Below are positions 15,172 to 24,389 of a stretch of 25,449 nt of DNA, one piece after another; the stretch's first letter is position 1; each line of letters begins with the position of its first letter. The position numbers and the translations under genes are program-made. Source of the DNA: Deltaproteobacteria bacterium UBA5799 (lineage in GTDB: Bacteria > Desulfobacterota > GWC2-55-46); contig DIDN01000117.1 in the NCBI GenBank assembly GCA_002418185.1, positions 1-25,449 on the forward strand, given 5' to 3'. A model generated the notes under the pieces. It searched no databases. It had not been told where the DNA came from and saw nothing but the letters and a program-made list of their open reading frames with translations.

Positions 15172-17301
15172 GTGAACCGTTCACATAGCATCCTCATTCC
15201 CCTCATAACAGCGGTCTTTTTCATCTTCTTCTGTTATCCGCAGGACGCCTTTCCCGGCCCCGAAAGGGACCCCGGTAGGGCAGGGCCTATTACCTTCGAC
15301 AGGCCGGCTCAGGATGGTAAAACCGTTTTGGCCCAGGCGGCCATAGCGGAACCCCGGAGGACCTACGAGTCCTCGTTCGAGAGATACCTGGCCGGAAAGG
15401 CGCCTGGCATCGAGCATTTCGGCTATGTGCTTTTCAGGTCCGACCCTTCGACTTTCCAGCCTTCCGACAATATACCGGTAAACCCTGATTACGTCCTCGG
15501 CCCGGGCGACGAGCTACGGATAAGCCTCTGGGGAAAGCTCAATGCCGATTACTCGGCAGTCGTGGACCGGGACGGAAAGGTAAACCTGCCGGAAGCGGGC
15601 ATACTTTTCCTGAACGGCCTTACCTTCAGCGAGGCCAGGGAATTCCTTGAGAGGGAGCTTGCCAGGTACTACCTCCCGTCTGAGGTCAAGATGAACGTCA
15701 GCATCGGGGCGCTCCGTTCCATCCGGGTCTACGTGGTGGGCAATGCGGAGAGGCCGGGGAGCTACGTCCTTTCCTCCATGTCCACTGTCCTTAACGCGCT
15801 CTTTGCTGCCGGAGGCCCTACAAAGACCGGCTCCATGAGGAAGATAGAGCTCAAGCGGAACGGGGCAACTGTCGCCTCCCTCGACCTTTACGACCTGCTC
15901 CTCAGGGGGGACAAGTCCACGGACCTGAGGCTCCTCCCCGAGGACGTCGTATTCATCCCGCCTGCGGGTCCGCTGGCGGCGGTCGCAGGGGAGGTGAGGT
16001 CGCCGGCCATCTATGAGCTGAAGAACGAGTCGAGCGCCGAGGAGCTCTTCGCCCTCGCGGGCGGGCTCAACGAAACAGCGATCAAAGGGAGGCTCCGCAT
16101 CGACAGGGTAATGGAAAATACCAGGGAGGCAGTGCTTGAGGCGGACCTCTCGGCCTCGGACGCGGCGGACATCAGGGTGCAGCCCGGAGACCTCGTTACG
16201 GTTTTCCCTGTGATAGCCGACAGGAAGATGGCAAGGCTCGAAGGGGCTGTAGAGAGGGGCGGCGAGTTCGGCATCGGCTCGGGCCTCAGGGTCAGGGACC
16301 TTATCGCCCTTGCCGGCGGGCCCAGGTATTACGCGTACACCGAAGAGGCCGAGCTTACGAGGATTACTCCGGAGCAGTCCGGGCCCGTGACCAGCAAGAT
16401 ATTAATAAAGCTCGACAAGGCGCTCGCAGGAGACCCTGAGCACAATATCGAGCTTCAGGAGAACGATTACCTGTTTGTCAGGTCTGTTCCGGAATGGGAG
16501 CTTTACAGGACCGTCAGGATAAGCGGCCAGGTGAGGTTCCCGGGGACGTATACCATTAAAAAAGGCGAGAGCGCCTCGTCTCTCATAGAGCGCGCCGGGG
16601 GGTTCACCGACAAGGCCTACCTCCGCGGCGCCGTCTTCAGAAGGGAAGCGGTAAGGGAACTGCAGCAGGCCCAGCTCGACGAGGCGCTCGACAGGCTCGA
16701 AAGGGAAATCCTCGCCCAGTCGGCCTCGGGCATCGGCTCGGCCCTGGATGAAGAGGCGGCCAGGCTCGAGGAAGCCGCGCTCTCGAACAGGCTGGGCGTC
16801 CTCGCAAAGATGAAGGCCGCAAAGGCCCGGGGGAGGATAAGCATAAGGCTCGACGCCCTGGATGAATTCAAGGGGAGCGAATCCGACCTCGTCCTTGAGG
16901 AAGGCGACCACCTCCACATCCCCGCGCGGGCCGCCCAGGTACAGGTCATCGGCGCAGTCTACAACCAGACCGCCTTCGTGCACAAGGCGGGCTTCAGAGT
17001 CAAGGACTACCTGAAGAAGGCCGGAGGGCTTACGAAAAGCGCCGATAGCGACAGTATGTACATCCTCAAGGTGGACGGGACCGCAGTTAGCAGCAACAGC
17101 GCGTCTTTCATCATGGGATGGGACCGTGAGACAAGGAAATGGACCGGAGGGGGCCTGATCTCCGCGGCCCTTGAGCCGGGAGATACGATAGTCGTTCCCG
17201 AGAAGGTCGAAAAGACGGCGTTCCTCAGGGATTTCAAGGATATCACGCAGATACTCTATCAGATCGCAGTTACCGCAGGCGTCCTTATCGTAGCGTTTTG
17301 A
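15172..17301 (+). CDS. Polysaccharide export protein with five SLBB repeats (Wza-like)
   Basis: From the GTG at 15172 the protein has 709 residues. It is likely the outer-membrane/periplasmic exporter of the exopolysaccharide. A signal peptide (about 3-27, core ILIPLITAVFFIFF) is followed by a Poly_export domain (about 105-180, NPDYVLGPGDELRISLWG) and five SLBB segments starting near residues 185, 270, 354, 447 and 590, each with the pattern GxVxxPGxY then AGG. A charged, probably coiled-coil insertion (about 498-556) separates the fourth and fifth. A hydrophobic helix ends the protein (about 692-709), at the position where Wza has its membrane-spanning helix. It is nearly twice the length of E. 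coli Wza. The Cys in the signal region is not in a convincing lipobox. A TTG at 15157 is an alternative start; neither has a good ribosome site. Confidence 0.88.
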   Translation: MNRSHSILIPLITAVFFIFFCYPQDAFPGPERDPGRAGPITFDRPAQDGKTVLAQAAIAEPRRTYESSFERYLAGKAPGIEHFGYVLFRSDPSTFQPSDNIPVNPDYVLGPGDELRISLWGKLNADYSAVVDRDGKVNLPEAGILFLNGLTFSEAREFLERELARYYLPSEVKMNVSIGALRSIRVYVVGNAERPGSYVLSSMSTVLNALFAAGGPTKTGSMRKIELKRNGATVASLDLYDLLLRGDKSTDLRLLPEDVVFIPPAGPLAAVAGEVRSPAIYELKNESSAEELFALAGGLNETAIKGRLRIDRVMENTREAVLEADLSASDAADIRVQPGDLVTVFPVIADRKMARLEGAVERGGEFGIGSGLRVRDLIALAGGPRYYAYTEEAELTRITPEQSGPVTSKILIKLDKALAGDPEHNIELQENDYLFVRSVPEWELYRTVRISGQVRFPGTYTIKKGESASSLIERAGGFTDKAYLRGAVFRREAVRELQQAQLDEALDRLEREILAQSASGIGSALDEEAARLEEAALSNRLGVLAKMKAAKARGRISIRLDALDEFKGSESDLVLEEGDHLHIPARAAQVQVIGAVYNQTAFVHKAGFRVKDYLKKAGGLTKSADSDSMYILKVDGTAVSSNSASFIMGWDRETRKWTGGGLISAALEPGDTIVVPEKVEKTAFLRDFKDITQILYQIAVTAGVLIVAF

Positions 17302-17347
17302 CCCGCGGGGGCCGGAGACTTGGCGACAACACCTTGAGAGGAATCCG

Positions 17348-18760
17348 ATGCTGAGGGAAAACACCAGGATCATCTCCGGCGGCCTCAAGACCGCCGACCT
17401 TGCCATTACAGCATTCTCGTTCCTTGCCGCATACTCGATAAGGGCCTCAATCACTGAGCTCCCTGCCCTGAGGCCCTTTTCCGAATATTCGTTCCTGCTG
17501 ATTTTCATTCTGCCCCTCTGGGCAGGGCTCCTCAGGTACTGCGGTGCTTACGGCCCGATGAGGACGAAGAGCTTCGCGCAGACGCTCATCCCGGTCCTCA
17601 AGGGGTCGTCCGCCGCTGTTATCGTCCTCATGACGCTGCTTTACGCCTTCAAGCTCGAATACGTAAGCAGGGCGCTCATCATTGTCTTCTTCGTCGTCAA
17701 CTCGGCTCTCCTCCTGGCCTTCAAGGCATCGGTCCTGCTAATTACCCGCTACTTGAGGAAAAAGGGCTACAACTTCAGGACCATGCTGATAGTGGGTACC
17801 GGGAGGCGGGCCCTGGAGTTCGCGAAGCTTATCGAGGAAAAGAAGCAGTGGGGCGTGCATGTGCTCGGGTTCGTGAGCGTCGGCAGAGTCGAAGAGCCGG
17901 GGCCCGCGCCCTCCAGAGAGCGGGTGCTCGGCGACGTAGAGGACCTTGAGCGCCTCATTACCACCGTGCAGGTCGACGAGGTCGTGTTCGTCGTGATCAG
18001 AAAGCTCCTCGACAGAATAGAGGGGCCTGTAATGGCTTGCGAACAGGTCGGCATAAAGGCCAGCATAGTGATGGACCTGTACAGGCACAGCATCGCCAGC
18101 ATGGAGATGAACGAACTCGCCGGCAGGCCGGTCATGACCTTCAACCCGGTTGCAACGCACGAAAGGGGCGTAGTCCTCAAGAGGGCGCTCGACCTCGTCT
18201 TTTCGTCCCTCATACTCCTGCTTGCCTCACCGGTATTCGCCTTCGCGGCCGCAGGCGTGAAGCTGACCTCCACGGGCCCCGTCTTTTTCAGGCAGGAAAG
18301 GTGCGGCAAGAACGGCAGGCGCTTCAAGGTGCTCAAGTTCCGCACCATGGTCAGCGGCGCCGACAGGGCGCTCGATTCGCTTAGTCACCTGAACGAGATG
18401 AGCGGGCCTGTTTTCAAGTCGCGTAACGACCCGAGGGTCACTCCTTTCGGCAGGTTCCTCCGCAAGTACAGCATAGACGAACTCCCGCAGTTCGTTAACG
18501 TCCTCAAGGGCGACATGAGCATAGTCGGGCCGAGGCCGCCGCTCCCGTCCGAGACGGGACGATATGACCTGGCCCAGAGGAGGAGGCTCTCGGTGAAACC
18601 CGGGATCACGTGCCTCTGGCAGGTGAACGGCAGAAACAAGATAGGGTTTACCGACTGGGTCAGGCTGGACCTCGAATACATCGACAAATGGAGCTTATGG
18701 CTTGACCTCAAGATAATCCTGAAGACGGTGCCGGCAGTACTGAGGGGGACAGGCATATAG
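17348..18760 (+). CDS. Polyprenyl-phosphate sugar-1-phosphate transferase (exopolysaccharide initiation)
   Basis: The 470-residue membrane enzyme transfers a sugar-1-phosphate from a nucleotide sugar to undecaprenyl phosphate, the first step of repeat-unit assembly. Four N-terminal membrane helices (about 15-33, 47-65, 86-104, 107-130) precede a CoA-binding-like Rossmann region (MLIVGTGRRA at 146-155). The catalytic Bac_transf domain (about 277-470) starts with KRALDLVFSSLILLLASP and contains FRQERCGKNGRRFKVLKFRT, the DE pair at 377-378 in YSIDELPQFVNVLKGDMS, VGPRPP and the final KPGITCLWQVNGRN. This layout is that of the WbaP/WcaJ group; whether glucose or galactose is used cannot be told. 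AGAGGA at 17337-17342 sits five bases before the ATG. It follows the exporter gene after 46 bases. Confidence 0.94.
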   Translation: MLRENTRIISGGLKTADLAITAFSFLAAYSIRASITELPALRPFSEYSFLLIFILPLWAGLLRYCGAYGPMRTKSFAQTLIPVLKGSSAAVIVLMTLLYAFKLEYVSRALIIVFFVVNSALLLAFKASVLLITRYLRKKGYNFRTMLIVGTGRRALEFAKLIEEKKQWGVHVLGFVSVGRVEEPGPAPSRERVLGDVEDLERLITTVQVDEVVFVVIRKLLDRIEGPVMACEQVGIKASIVMDLYRHSIASMEMNELAGRPVMTFNPVATHERGVVLKRALDLVFSSLILLLASPVFAFAAAGVKLTSTGPVFFRQERCGKNGRRFKVLKFRTMVSGADRALDSLSHLNEMSGPVFKSRNDPRVTPFGRFLRKYSIDELPQFVNVLKGDMSIVGPRPPLPSETGRYDLAQRRRLSVKPGITCLWQVNGRNKIGFTDWVRLDLEYIDKWSLWLDLKIILKTVPAVLRGTGI

Positions 18761-18987
18761 AACCTGGAACGGCTCGTGTTTTTTTTGCGCTGCCCGCGCC
18801 TTATGGACCGGAAAGGAACGGTAGTTTTTGCCCCGCAGGCCCTTCCTCCTTTGCTTCTCTTTTTTTGGCAGCAGCATCCCTTATGGTTTCAGCGCCGGGG
18901 GACGCATCCGGCGGGAACTCGACGAACATCCCGGTTGGAAGCGGCAGGAACATTTTTTCAGCATCGGAATAGAGAGGTACTTCTGAG

Positions 18988-20136
18988 ATGGCAGACATGC
19001 GGGACGAGCTTACGCTCCAGGATTACATATCGGTAGTTTCAAGGCGGCGGAGGATGGTCGGCGCCGTGACGGCGTCCGCCTTCGTAATCGCCGTAATTGC
19101 AAGCCTCCTCCTGCCCAGGCAGTTCGCCTCCACCGCGAGCATAATGCCGCCCCGGGACGAAGGCCTCCTAAGCTCCGGAGCCTGGCTGTCGCAGGCTCCG
19201 GGGCTCGCGGCGCTATCCGGGAGCATCCCGGGGCTTAAGTCGCCTTCCGACCTGTGGGTCGGCATCCTCAAGAGCCGGAGCGTGGCCGACTCCATAATAG
19301 AGCGCTTCGGGCTCCGGGAACTGTACGGCAAAAAGACCGTCCACGAGACAAGGGCCTCTCTTTCCAAGAAGGTCCGGATCGAGAAGACGAAGGAGGAAAT
19401 AATCTCCGTAAAGGTGCTCGACAGGTCGCCCGAGCGGGCGGCCCTGATTGCGAACGCCTTCGTAGAGGAGCTCGACAAGGTGCTGGGCCGCTCGGCAATG
19501 ACGTCCGGCCAGAGGATGAGGGCGTTTGCCGAGAAGAGGCTCAAGGAGTCCAGGCAGGAGCTCGAAAGGGCCGAGACCGAGCTGAAGGCATTCCAGGAAA
19601 GGCACAAGGCGGTGAGCCTCGACAGCCAGTCGAAGGCGATAATCGAGGCCATAGGCACCGTCAAGGGGCAGCTCATGGCAAAGGAGGTCGAGCTCTCCAC
19701 CCTACTTTCATTCGCAACGGAAGAGAACCCGGCGGCAGGCGTCCTCAAGGCAGAAGTGCTGGGGCTCAGGCAGAAGCTCAGGGAACTCGAGTCCGGCAGG
19801 CCTGCGGCAAGGGACATATTCATACCGACCGACAACATCCCAGGCATCTCGTTCAGGTACGCGACCCTTCTACGGGACGCCAAGGTCCAGCAGACGCTCT
19901 TCGAGCTCCTTACCCAGCAGTACGAGATGGCGCGGATACAGGAGGCAAAGGACAGCCCCACCGTGCAGGTGCTCGATATCGCGGTCCCCTCCGACAGGAA
20001 GGCAAGCCCCAGGCGCGCATTGATAGTTGTCTCATCGACGGTTTCTGCGCTTTTCCTTTCGCTCTTCGCAGCTTTCCTTGCCGAATATATCGAGGCTTCA
20101 AGGAGAAGAGGCGGAGCTTCGGGTCCAGGCTCGTAG
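18988..20136 (+). CDS. Wzz/GNVR-type polysaccharide chain-length protein
   Basis: The 382-residue inner-membrane protein probably controls exopolysaccharide chain length (polysaccharide co-polymerase). A cytoplasmic start with LQDYISVVSRRRR leads to a membrane helix (about 24-43). A periplasmic Wzz domain follows, with the PxxFxSTASIMPP-like region near 43-55 and a long coiled-coil stretch (about 165-275). A C-terminal helix (about 345-368) precedes a short basic tail. There is no Walker motif, so no tyrosine-kinase domain is fused; a separate kinase is not seen in the window. GAGAGG at 18972-18977 lies ten bases before the ATG. A 227-base gap separates it from the preceding gene, larger than other gaps in the operon, and it holds only an eight-T run near 18778 without a strong stem. 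Confidence 0.9.
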   Translation: MADMRDELTLQDYISVVSRRRRMVGAVTASAFVIAVIASLLLPRQFASTASIMPPRDEGLLSSGAWLSQAPGLAALSGSIPGLKSPSDLWVGILKSRSVADSIIERFGLRELYGKKTVHETRASLSKKVRIEKTKEEIISVKVLDRSPERAALIANAFVEELDKVLGRSAMTSGQRMRAFAEKRLKESRQELERAETELKAFQERHKAVSLDSQSKAIIEAIGTVKGQLMAKEVELSTLLSFATEENPAAGVLKAEVLGLRQKLRELESGRPAARDIFIPTDNIPGISFRYATLLRDAKVQQTLFELLTQQYEMARIQEAKDSPTVQVLDIAVPSDRKASPRRALIVVSSTVSALFLSLFAAFLAEYIEASRRRGGASGPGS

Positions 20137-20147
20137 TGGCGGGCGCG

Positions 20148-21425
20148 ATGGGCTCCGGGCTCGGTTCATTTTTCTCCGAGAGGAGGGTCGCCTCGAACTT
20201 CCTCTGGTCTCTGCTGGGCGAGGGCGTCTCGAAAGGAGTCATCTTCATTACGAACGTGCACCTCGCAAGGGTGCTCGGCGTTTCCAACTTCGGCGTCTTC
20301 TCCGTCGCCCAGATCATAACCCTCTACCTGTGGGTGATGGTCGACATAGGGATCGGGATGTACGGGATAAGGGAGATCGCCCGGAGCAGGGGTGATGCCG
20401 AGTCGATTGCTAACGCGCTGATTACACTGAGGGTTGTCTCGGGGCTGGCCTTCTTCTCGATTTATTCCGGCGTCCTTTTCATGGTGGATATGCCCTTTGA
20501 AGCGAGGCTCGTCTATCTCTTTTCAGGCCTCTATCTGCTCACGAACTCGTTCTATCCGGACTGGGTGTTGAAGGGGCTCGAAAAGTTCAAGTTCATCGCC
20601 GTCGGGAGCTTCATAACTTCCGGCGTGTTCCTGGCGTCGGTCCTTGTCTTCGTCGACGACCCGGCGGACACCGCCCTGGCCGCGCTCCTTTCGTCCCTTT
20701 CGTTCCTCTGCGGGTCGCTTACCTTGATACTGGCGCTCAAGCGAATAACGGGCGTACGCTTCCGCCCCGCTTTCCAGCCCGGCCTCTGGCTCCATCACAT
20801 AAGGGAGTCGGTTTATTTCACCATCTCCGGAGGTTTTTTCCTCCTGTACATCTTCATACCCGTCCTCCTCATCCAGTTATTCATGACCTCGTACGAAGTC
20901 GGCCTTTTCTCCGCGCCCTACCGGATAATCCTTGCCGCCTGCAGCGCCGGCTACCTGATACCGACGGCCTTCTACCCGGTCCTTTCCGAGCATTTCGTCA
21001 GGGACAGGAAGGCGTTCCTTTCCACACAGCGGAGGCTGAGGTCCGTAATGCTCGCGATCGGGACGCCGATAGGGGCGGTCGGCACCATCTGGGGGACGGC
21101 CCTCGTGATATTTCTTTTCGGCGACCAGTACGAGGAGAGCGTGGGCATATTCAAAACCCTCGTCTGGCTGGTCCCCCTGATATATGCAAGATACAGTTAC
21201 GGGAACTCCTTTTCAGCGGCGGGGCTTCAAAGGCTCCACAACCTCATTTCCATGTCCGGGGTCCTGGTCATATCCGTCCTGGGGCCGGCGCTTGTCCTGG
21301 CGCGGGGCGTTGCAGGGGCGGCAGAGGCGATGATAGCCACGGAGGTCATAACTGTCGCCGCACTGAGTTACATCTTTCATATAAAGATCAAAAGGCTCAT
21401 CGAGCCCGGATATGCCGCCAATTGA
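20148..21425 (+). CDS. Wzx-like polysaccharide repeat-unit flippase
   Basis: The 425-residue protein has about twelve to fourteen hydrophobic helices with the start ASNFLWSLLGEGVSKGVIFI and the LARVLGVSNFGVFSVAQ segment typical of the Polysacc_synt/Wzx family. It should flip lipid-linked repeat units across the inner membrane. The ATG at 20148 is chosen. A GTG at 20136 overlaps the stop of the preceding gene (TAGTG) and would add only four residues, so coupling from that codon is a real alternative. The same frame stays open far upstream through the chain-length gene, but that is a shadow in GC-rich DNA because the other frame there encodes a recognisable Wzz protein. Confidence 0.88.
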   Translation: MGSGLGSFFSERRVASNFLWSLLGEGVSKGVIFITNVHLARVLGVSNFGVFSVAQIITLYLWVMVDIGIGMYGIREIARSRGDAESIANALITLRVVSGLAFFSIYSGVLFMVDMPFEARLVYLFSGLYLLTNSFYPDWVLKGLEKFKFIAVGSFITSGVFLASVLVFVDDPADTALAALLSSLSFLCGSLTLILALKRITGVRFRPAFQPGLWLHHIRESVYFTISGGFFLLYIFIPVLLIQLFMTSYEVGLFSAPYRIILAACSAGYLIPTAFYPVLSEHFVRDRKAFLSTQRRLRSVMLAIGTPIGAVGTIWGTALVIFLFGDQYEESVGIFKTLVWLVPLIYARYSYGNSFSAAGLQRLHNLISMSGVLVISVLGPALVLARGVAGAAEAMIATEVITVAALSYIFHIKIKRLIEPGYAAN

Positions 21426-21455
21426 TGGCTGGAGACTTCCGGAAGGCAATCACAC

Positions 21456-22790
21456 ATGCTTGACCGCTTGAGAATCGACAGTCTCTTCAGAAAGGCGCTT
21501 TTGCTGACAGTGTGCCTGCTGCCTTTCCAGGCGCTCCCGAGGACGATATGGGCGAACTATTACCCGGGCTCCGAGCTCCCGGTCTCGATAAGATATTTGA
21601 GCTTGGTTGACGAGGCCGCACTATTCGCCTGTATTGCGTTCCTTTTCACCTTCATTTGTCTCCGGAGCAGCCTGTACGGTGTGACCTTCCTGGGCCTCGG
21701 CAAATGGATCGGACTTTTTGCGGCGGTCTCCATATCAAGCATGGCCTTGAACGGCGTGCAGCCGCTCCAGGGCCTGTTCGGCGTCTACGACCTCCTGAAG
21801 AACATCATGTTCCTGTTCGCGTTCCAGATGCTGAGGTTCGACGATAGAGACCTGAAATGGCTTGTTTCGGCGTTCAAGTATATCGGCATCGTCCTTGCGG
21901 TCTTCGCATTGACAGGCGAATTGCTGGCCTTTTTCTTCGAGGCCGGGATAGGTGTGCTCGTGGCCGAGCACGCCCGCTACGGCCTTTACCGCGTAATTTC
22001 CCTTTCGGGCCAGGGCAACCACAACTACATAGGGATCTTCGGGGTGTTCGTGTTTTCCATTGTTTTCAGCAGGCCGGAAAAAAGGCCCGGCGACCACGCG
22101 GCGCTCTGGCTCGCGGCCCTTCTGATACTCCTCACATTTTCGAGACAGGCGTGGCTCGGCTTCCTGGTGATGCTCTTCTTCCTGAGCAGGCTCAATGCGA
22201 GACTGGCGTTCGCGCTCCTAACCGTCCCGCTCCTCATTACGGCGCTCTCATTTTACGAGGACATTTCTGATATACTTACGGACGGCATGTCCTACGACCC
22301 TGAAAATTATTTCCGACTGTATGCCTTCATTTACTCCTTGAAGATACTCGGCGAGCACATAATCCTGGGGCTCGGGCCCGGCACCTTCGGCGGGCTCGCC
22401 TCAATACTTTTCGAGAGCGGCGTCTATGAAGAGTGGCCGTACTTTTTCAGGGAATACGCATTCAGGATAAACGGCATTGACCAGTTCTGGCCGGTAATAT
22501 GGGCGGAGACAGGCGTGGTCGGGTTTCTGGCCTACTCGATGATCTTCGTGGCGTTGTATTCGAGGCTGCGGGAGGCGCGCGCCTTCTTCGGAAAAAATGG
22601 CGACCTTTACATGAACAGGCTCGGCAGCGCATTGGCGGGGTTCACTCTGGTCATCGTCATCATGGGCTTTGCAGGCGGACTGAACAGCGCTTTCGTTATC
22701 GTGAGTTACCTCGGCATGTCGGGTATTTACCTTTCGCGCTTCCGGGAGAAGTCGGGGAGAGCGTCTCCTCCGGCCGGGCCCGGGGCATGA
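21456..22790 (+). CDS. O-antigen ligase/polymerase-like (Wzy-type) membrane protein
   Basis: A 444-residue protein with about eleven membrane helices. A large periplasmic loop between the later helices contains DPENYFRLYAFIYSL, then LGLGPGTFGG and the GIDQFWPVIWAETGVVGF segment, which is the Wzy_C pattern of O-antigen ligases and polymerases. In this operon the likely job is polymerising exopolysaccharide repeat units, though WaaL-type ligation cannot be excluded from sequence alone. GGAAGG at 21441-21446, nine bases upstream, supports the ATG at 21456. The gene follows the flippase after 30 bases. Its stop overlaps the ATG of a 23-codon Cys-containing open frame (22787-22858) of uncertain reality. 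Confidence 0.85.
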   Translation: MLDRLRIDSLFRKALLLTVCLLPFQALPRTIWANYYPGSELPVSIRYLSLVDEAALFACIAFLFTFICLRSSLYGVTFLGLGKWIGLFAAVSISSMALNGVQPLQGLFGVYDLLKNIMFLFAFQMLRFDDRDLKWLVSAFKYIGIVLAVFALTGELLAFFFEAGIGVLVAEHARYGLYRVISLSGQGNHNYIGIFGVFVFSIVFSRPEKRPGDHAALWLAALLILLTFSRQAWLGFLVMLFFLSRLNARLAFALLTVPLLITALSFYEDISDILTDGMSYDPENYFRLYAFIYSLKILGEHIILGLGPGTFGGLASILFESGVYEEWPYFFREYAFRINGIDQFWPVIWAETGVVGFLAYSMIFVALYSRLREARAFFGKNGDLYMNRLGSALAGFTLVIVIMGFAGGLNSAFVIVSYLGMSGIYLSRFREKSGRASPPAGPGA

Positions 22791-22868
22791 CACCGTGCAA
22801 ATGCCCGGGGCGCGGCATTTTCTGCGCCGTGCCCGTTCAGGGCGGCATGGCCTGTTAAGGGAAACGCA

Positions 22869-24389
22869 ATGCGGACCGTACCTGCAAAAAATATCCTGGC
22901 GGGGGTTCTCCTGGTGACCGCCGTTTTTTCGCTGACCGTCGGGATAACTATGGCGCGCAAACATTTCTCATATGCGAAGGACGCGCCGGCAGTGAAGGCT
23001 GCCGGCGATAAAATCCAGGCAAGGCCTGCACGCCCTTATAGCGCCGTTCAACCCCGGTTTGCGGTGATAGACGCCTTCCCCGAGGCCGGGGCGCACGGCT
23101 TCGATACCGGGACCGGGCATGCGGGAGGCGCAACGGGTTACGAGCCGAAAGGCGGCTTCCCGGCCCGGTCTATCGAGCTCACAGGCACCTCCATTGCAGA
23201 TTCCGGCCTGAGCAGGGCCTTTTTCCTCAACTCCGAGACCGGCGAACGCGATGGGTTCGGCATAGGCGATTCAGTCTTCGGTGCCGGCGTCCTCGCAAAG
23301 ATCGAGCCGCACATGGCGGTAATAGACACAGGCGAAGGGCTGTTCGCACTTACGCTCCACAGGGCGGCCCAGCCGGACGGGATAAGCGACGCTGCCCAGG
23401 AGGAATGCGATGTATATCTCCTGGTGCAGATATTAAGCACCTATAACAGCAACGAGTTCGGCGCTGTAAGCAAGGCGGACGAGGCTGACAGGATATTCAG
23501 GAATATAAGCGGCAGGGTCGACGGCGTCGAATACGAGACACTTTTTTACTCCGCCGCCGACCTCGCTGCGCATCGGGAGATAGCCGAGCTCGCCAGGGAC
23601 TACGGGATAGAGCTGTGGGCCACATCGTGGAGGCTCCTTGAGAGGGTCAGGGCTTTCGTCAGTATAACTCCCGGCTATCAGGCACACAGGATGCTCGAGG
23701 ACGGTACAATAATCCCCGCTGAAATTGACGGCAGGCCCCTTTTCGACGTCCTGAACCATGAGGCCGTCTCCGACTTCCTCGTCGAATATGAAAAGAGGTA
23801 CCTTAAGCCTTTCAGGGGACTCCTTCACGGGTATTTTTTCAACGAGGACGTCCTTGTCTATTTGGGGAACAAGAAAAAGGGGAACAACGACAGGTTCGAA
23901 TACTGGAACAACCCCACGTACAGCCCGGCTGTTCTCGATGCCTGGAGGGAATATTCCAGGAGAAACAACGTGACCTTCAACGGCAGGCTCGTCGACAGAT
24001 TCCCGGTGCACAGGCAGGATATGGTTGCGAACGGCGGTGGGGTGACCGGATATTTCCCCGGATACAAAGTCCCGGAGACGGTCCGCCCGGGGCAGTCGTT
24101 CAGCGAGCTACCGAGGTCTGAAGGCGTATGGAAGCACTGGCACGAGTTCATCGCCGGCCAGTTCCAGGAGGCATGGATAGACCAGATCGCGGCTTCGGCG
24201 AACGGAGCGAACGCGGACAACCCGGGATGGCGGGGGGTCATCTATTTCGGGCTCCACCATTGGAGCCTTCCTTACGAGAGGATAGAAGACGAGTCATTTA
24301 CGGTCCCGGCCACGCATAAATGGGGCGCATGGGGCATGCAGCGCGGGGTCGGGTCGACCTGGAGAGAATGGCCGCATCACCGCACATAG
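22869..24389 (+). CDS. Membrane-anchored glycoside-hydrolase-like protein, N-terminal part of a frameshifted gene
   Basis: The open frame codes for 506 residues. An N-terminal membrane anchor or signal (about 9-28) precedes a domain that I cannot assign firmly but that looks like a TIM-barrel glycosidase: VDGVEYETLFYS, YGIELWATSWR, LLHGYFFNEDVL (E326 is a possible catalytic acid) and WRGVIYFGLHHWSLPYE. The last 12 residues, after about MQRGV, look like out-of-frame sequence, and the reading continues in another frame to 24706. Deleting one copy of the tandem GGGTC at 24346-24355 joins the frames into a 610-residue protein. A polysaccharide-modifying or -cleaving role fits its place between wzy-like and glycosyltransferase genes. 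AAGG at 22857-22860 lies eight bases before the ATG. Confidence 0.72.
   Translation: MRTVPAKNILAGVLLVTAVFSLTVGITMARKHFSYAKDAPAVKAAGDKIQARPARPYSAVQPRFAVIDAFPEAGAHGFDTGTGHAGGATGYEPKGGFPARSIELTGTSIADSGLSRAFFLNSETGERDGFGIGDSVFGAGVLAKIEPHMAVIDTGEGLFALTLHRAAQPDGISDAAQEECDVYLLVQILSTYNSNEFGAVSKADEADRIFRNISGRVDGVEYETLFYSAADLAAHREIAELARDYGIELWATSWRLLERVRAFVSITPGYQAHRMLEDGTIIPAEIDGRPLFDVLNHEAVSDFLVEYEKRYLKPFRGLLHGYFFNEDVLVYLGNKKKGNNDRFEYWNNPTYSPAVLDAWREYSRRNNVTFNGRLVDRFPVHRQDMVANGGGVTGYFPGYKVPETVRPGQSFSELPRSEGVWKHWHEFIAGQFQEAWIDQIAASANGANADNPGWRGVIYFGLHHWSLPYERIEDESFTVPATHKWGAWGMQRGVGSTWREWPHHRT
24346..24355. repeat. Tandem 5-bp repeat at the frameshift point
   Basis: GGGTC occurs twice in direct succession (24346-24350 and 24351-24355). 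Losing one copy restores a single frame across the glycosidase-like gene, so this is the likely slip site. A one- or two-base sequencing or assembly error here would have the same effect. Confidence 0.6.

Noticed and set aside
18761..18987. Gap before the chain-length gene: small frames on both strands and an eight-T run at about 18778
   Set aside because: The 65-codon minus frame has mixed third-base use and no ribosome site, and it overlaps the Wzz start. The T-run lacks a good stem, so no terminator is called.
19254..20147. Long open frame overlapping the chain-length gene and continuous with the flippase frame
   Set aside because: The other frame encodes a recognisable Wzz protein with a ribosome site. 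The overlapping product is Arg/Gly/Pro-rich with no domain, as expected from a GC-rich shadow frame.
22826..22851. Imperfect inverted repeat GCCGTGCC/GGCATGGC between the wzy-like and glycosidase-like genes
   Set aside because: There is a mismatch and no T-run follows, so it is not a convincing terminator; it may be chance in GC-rich sequence.
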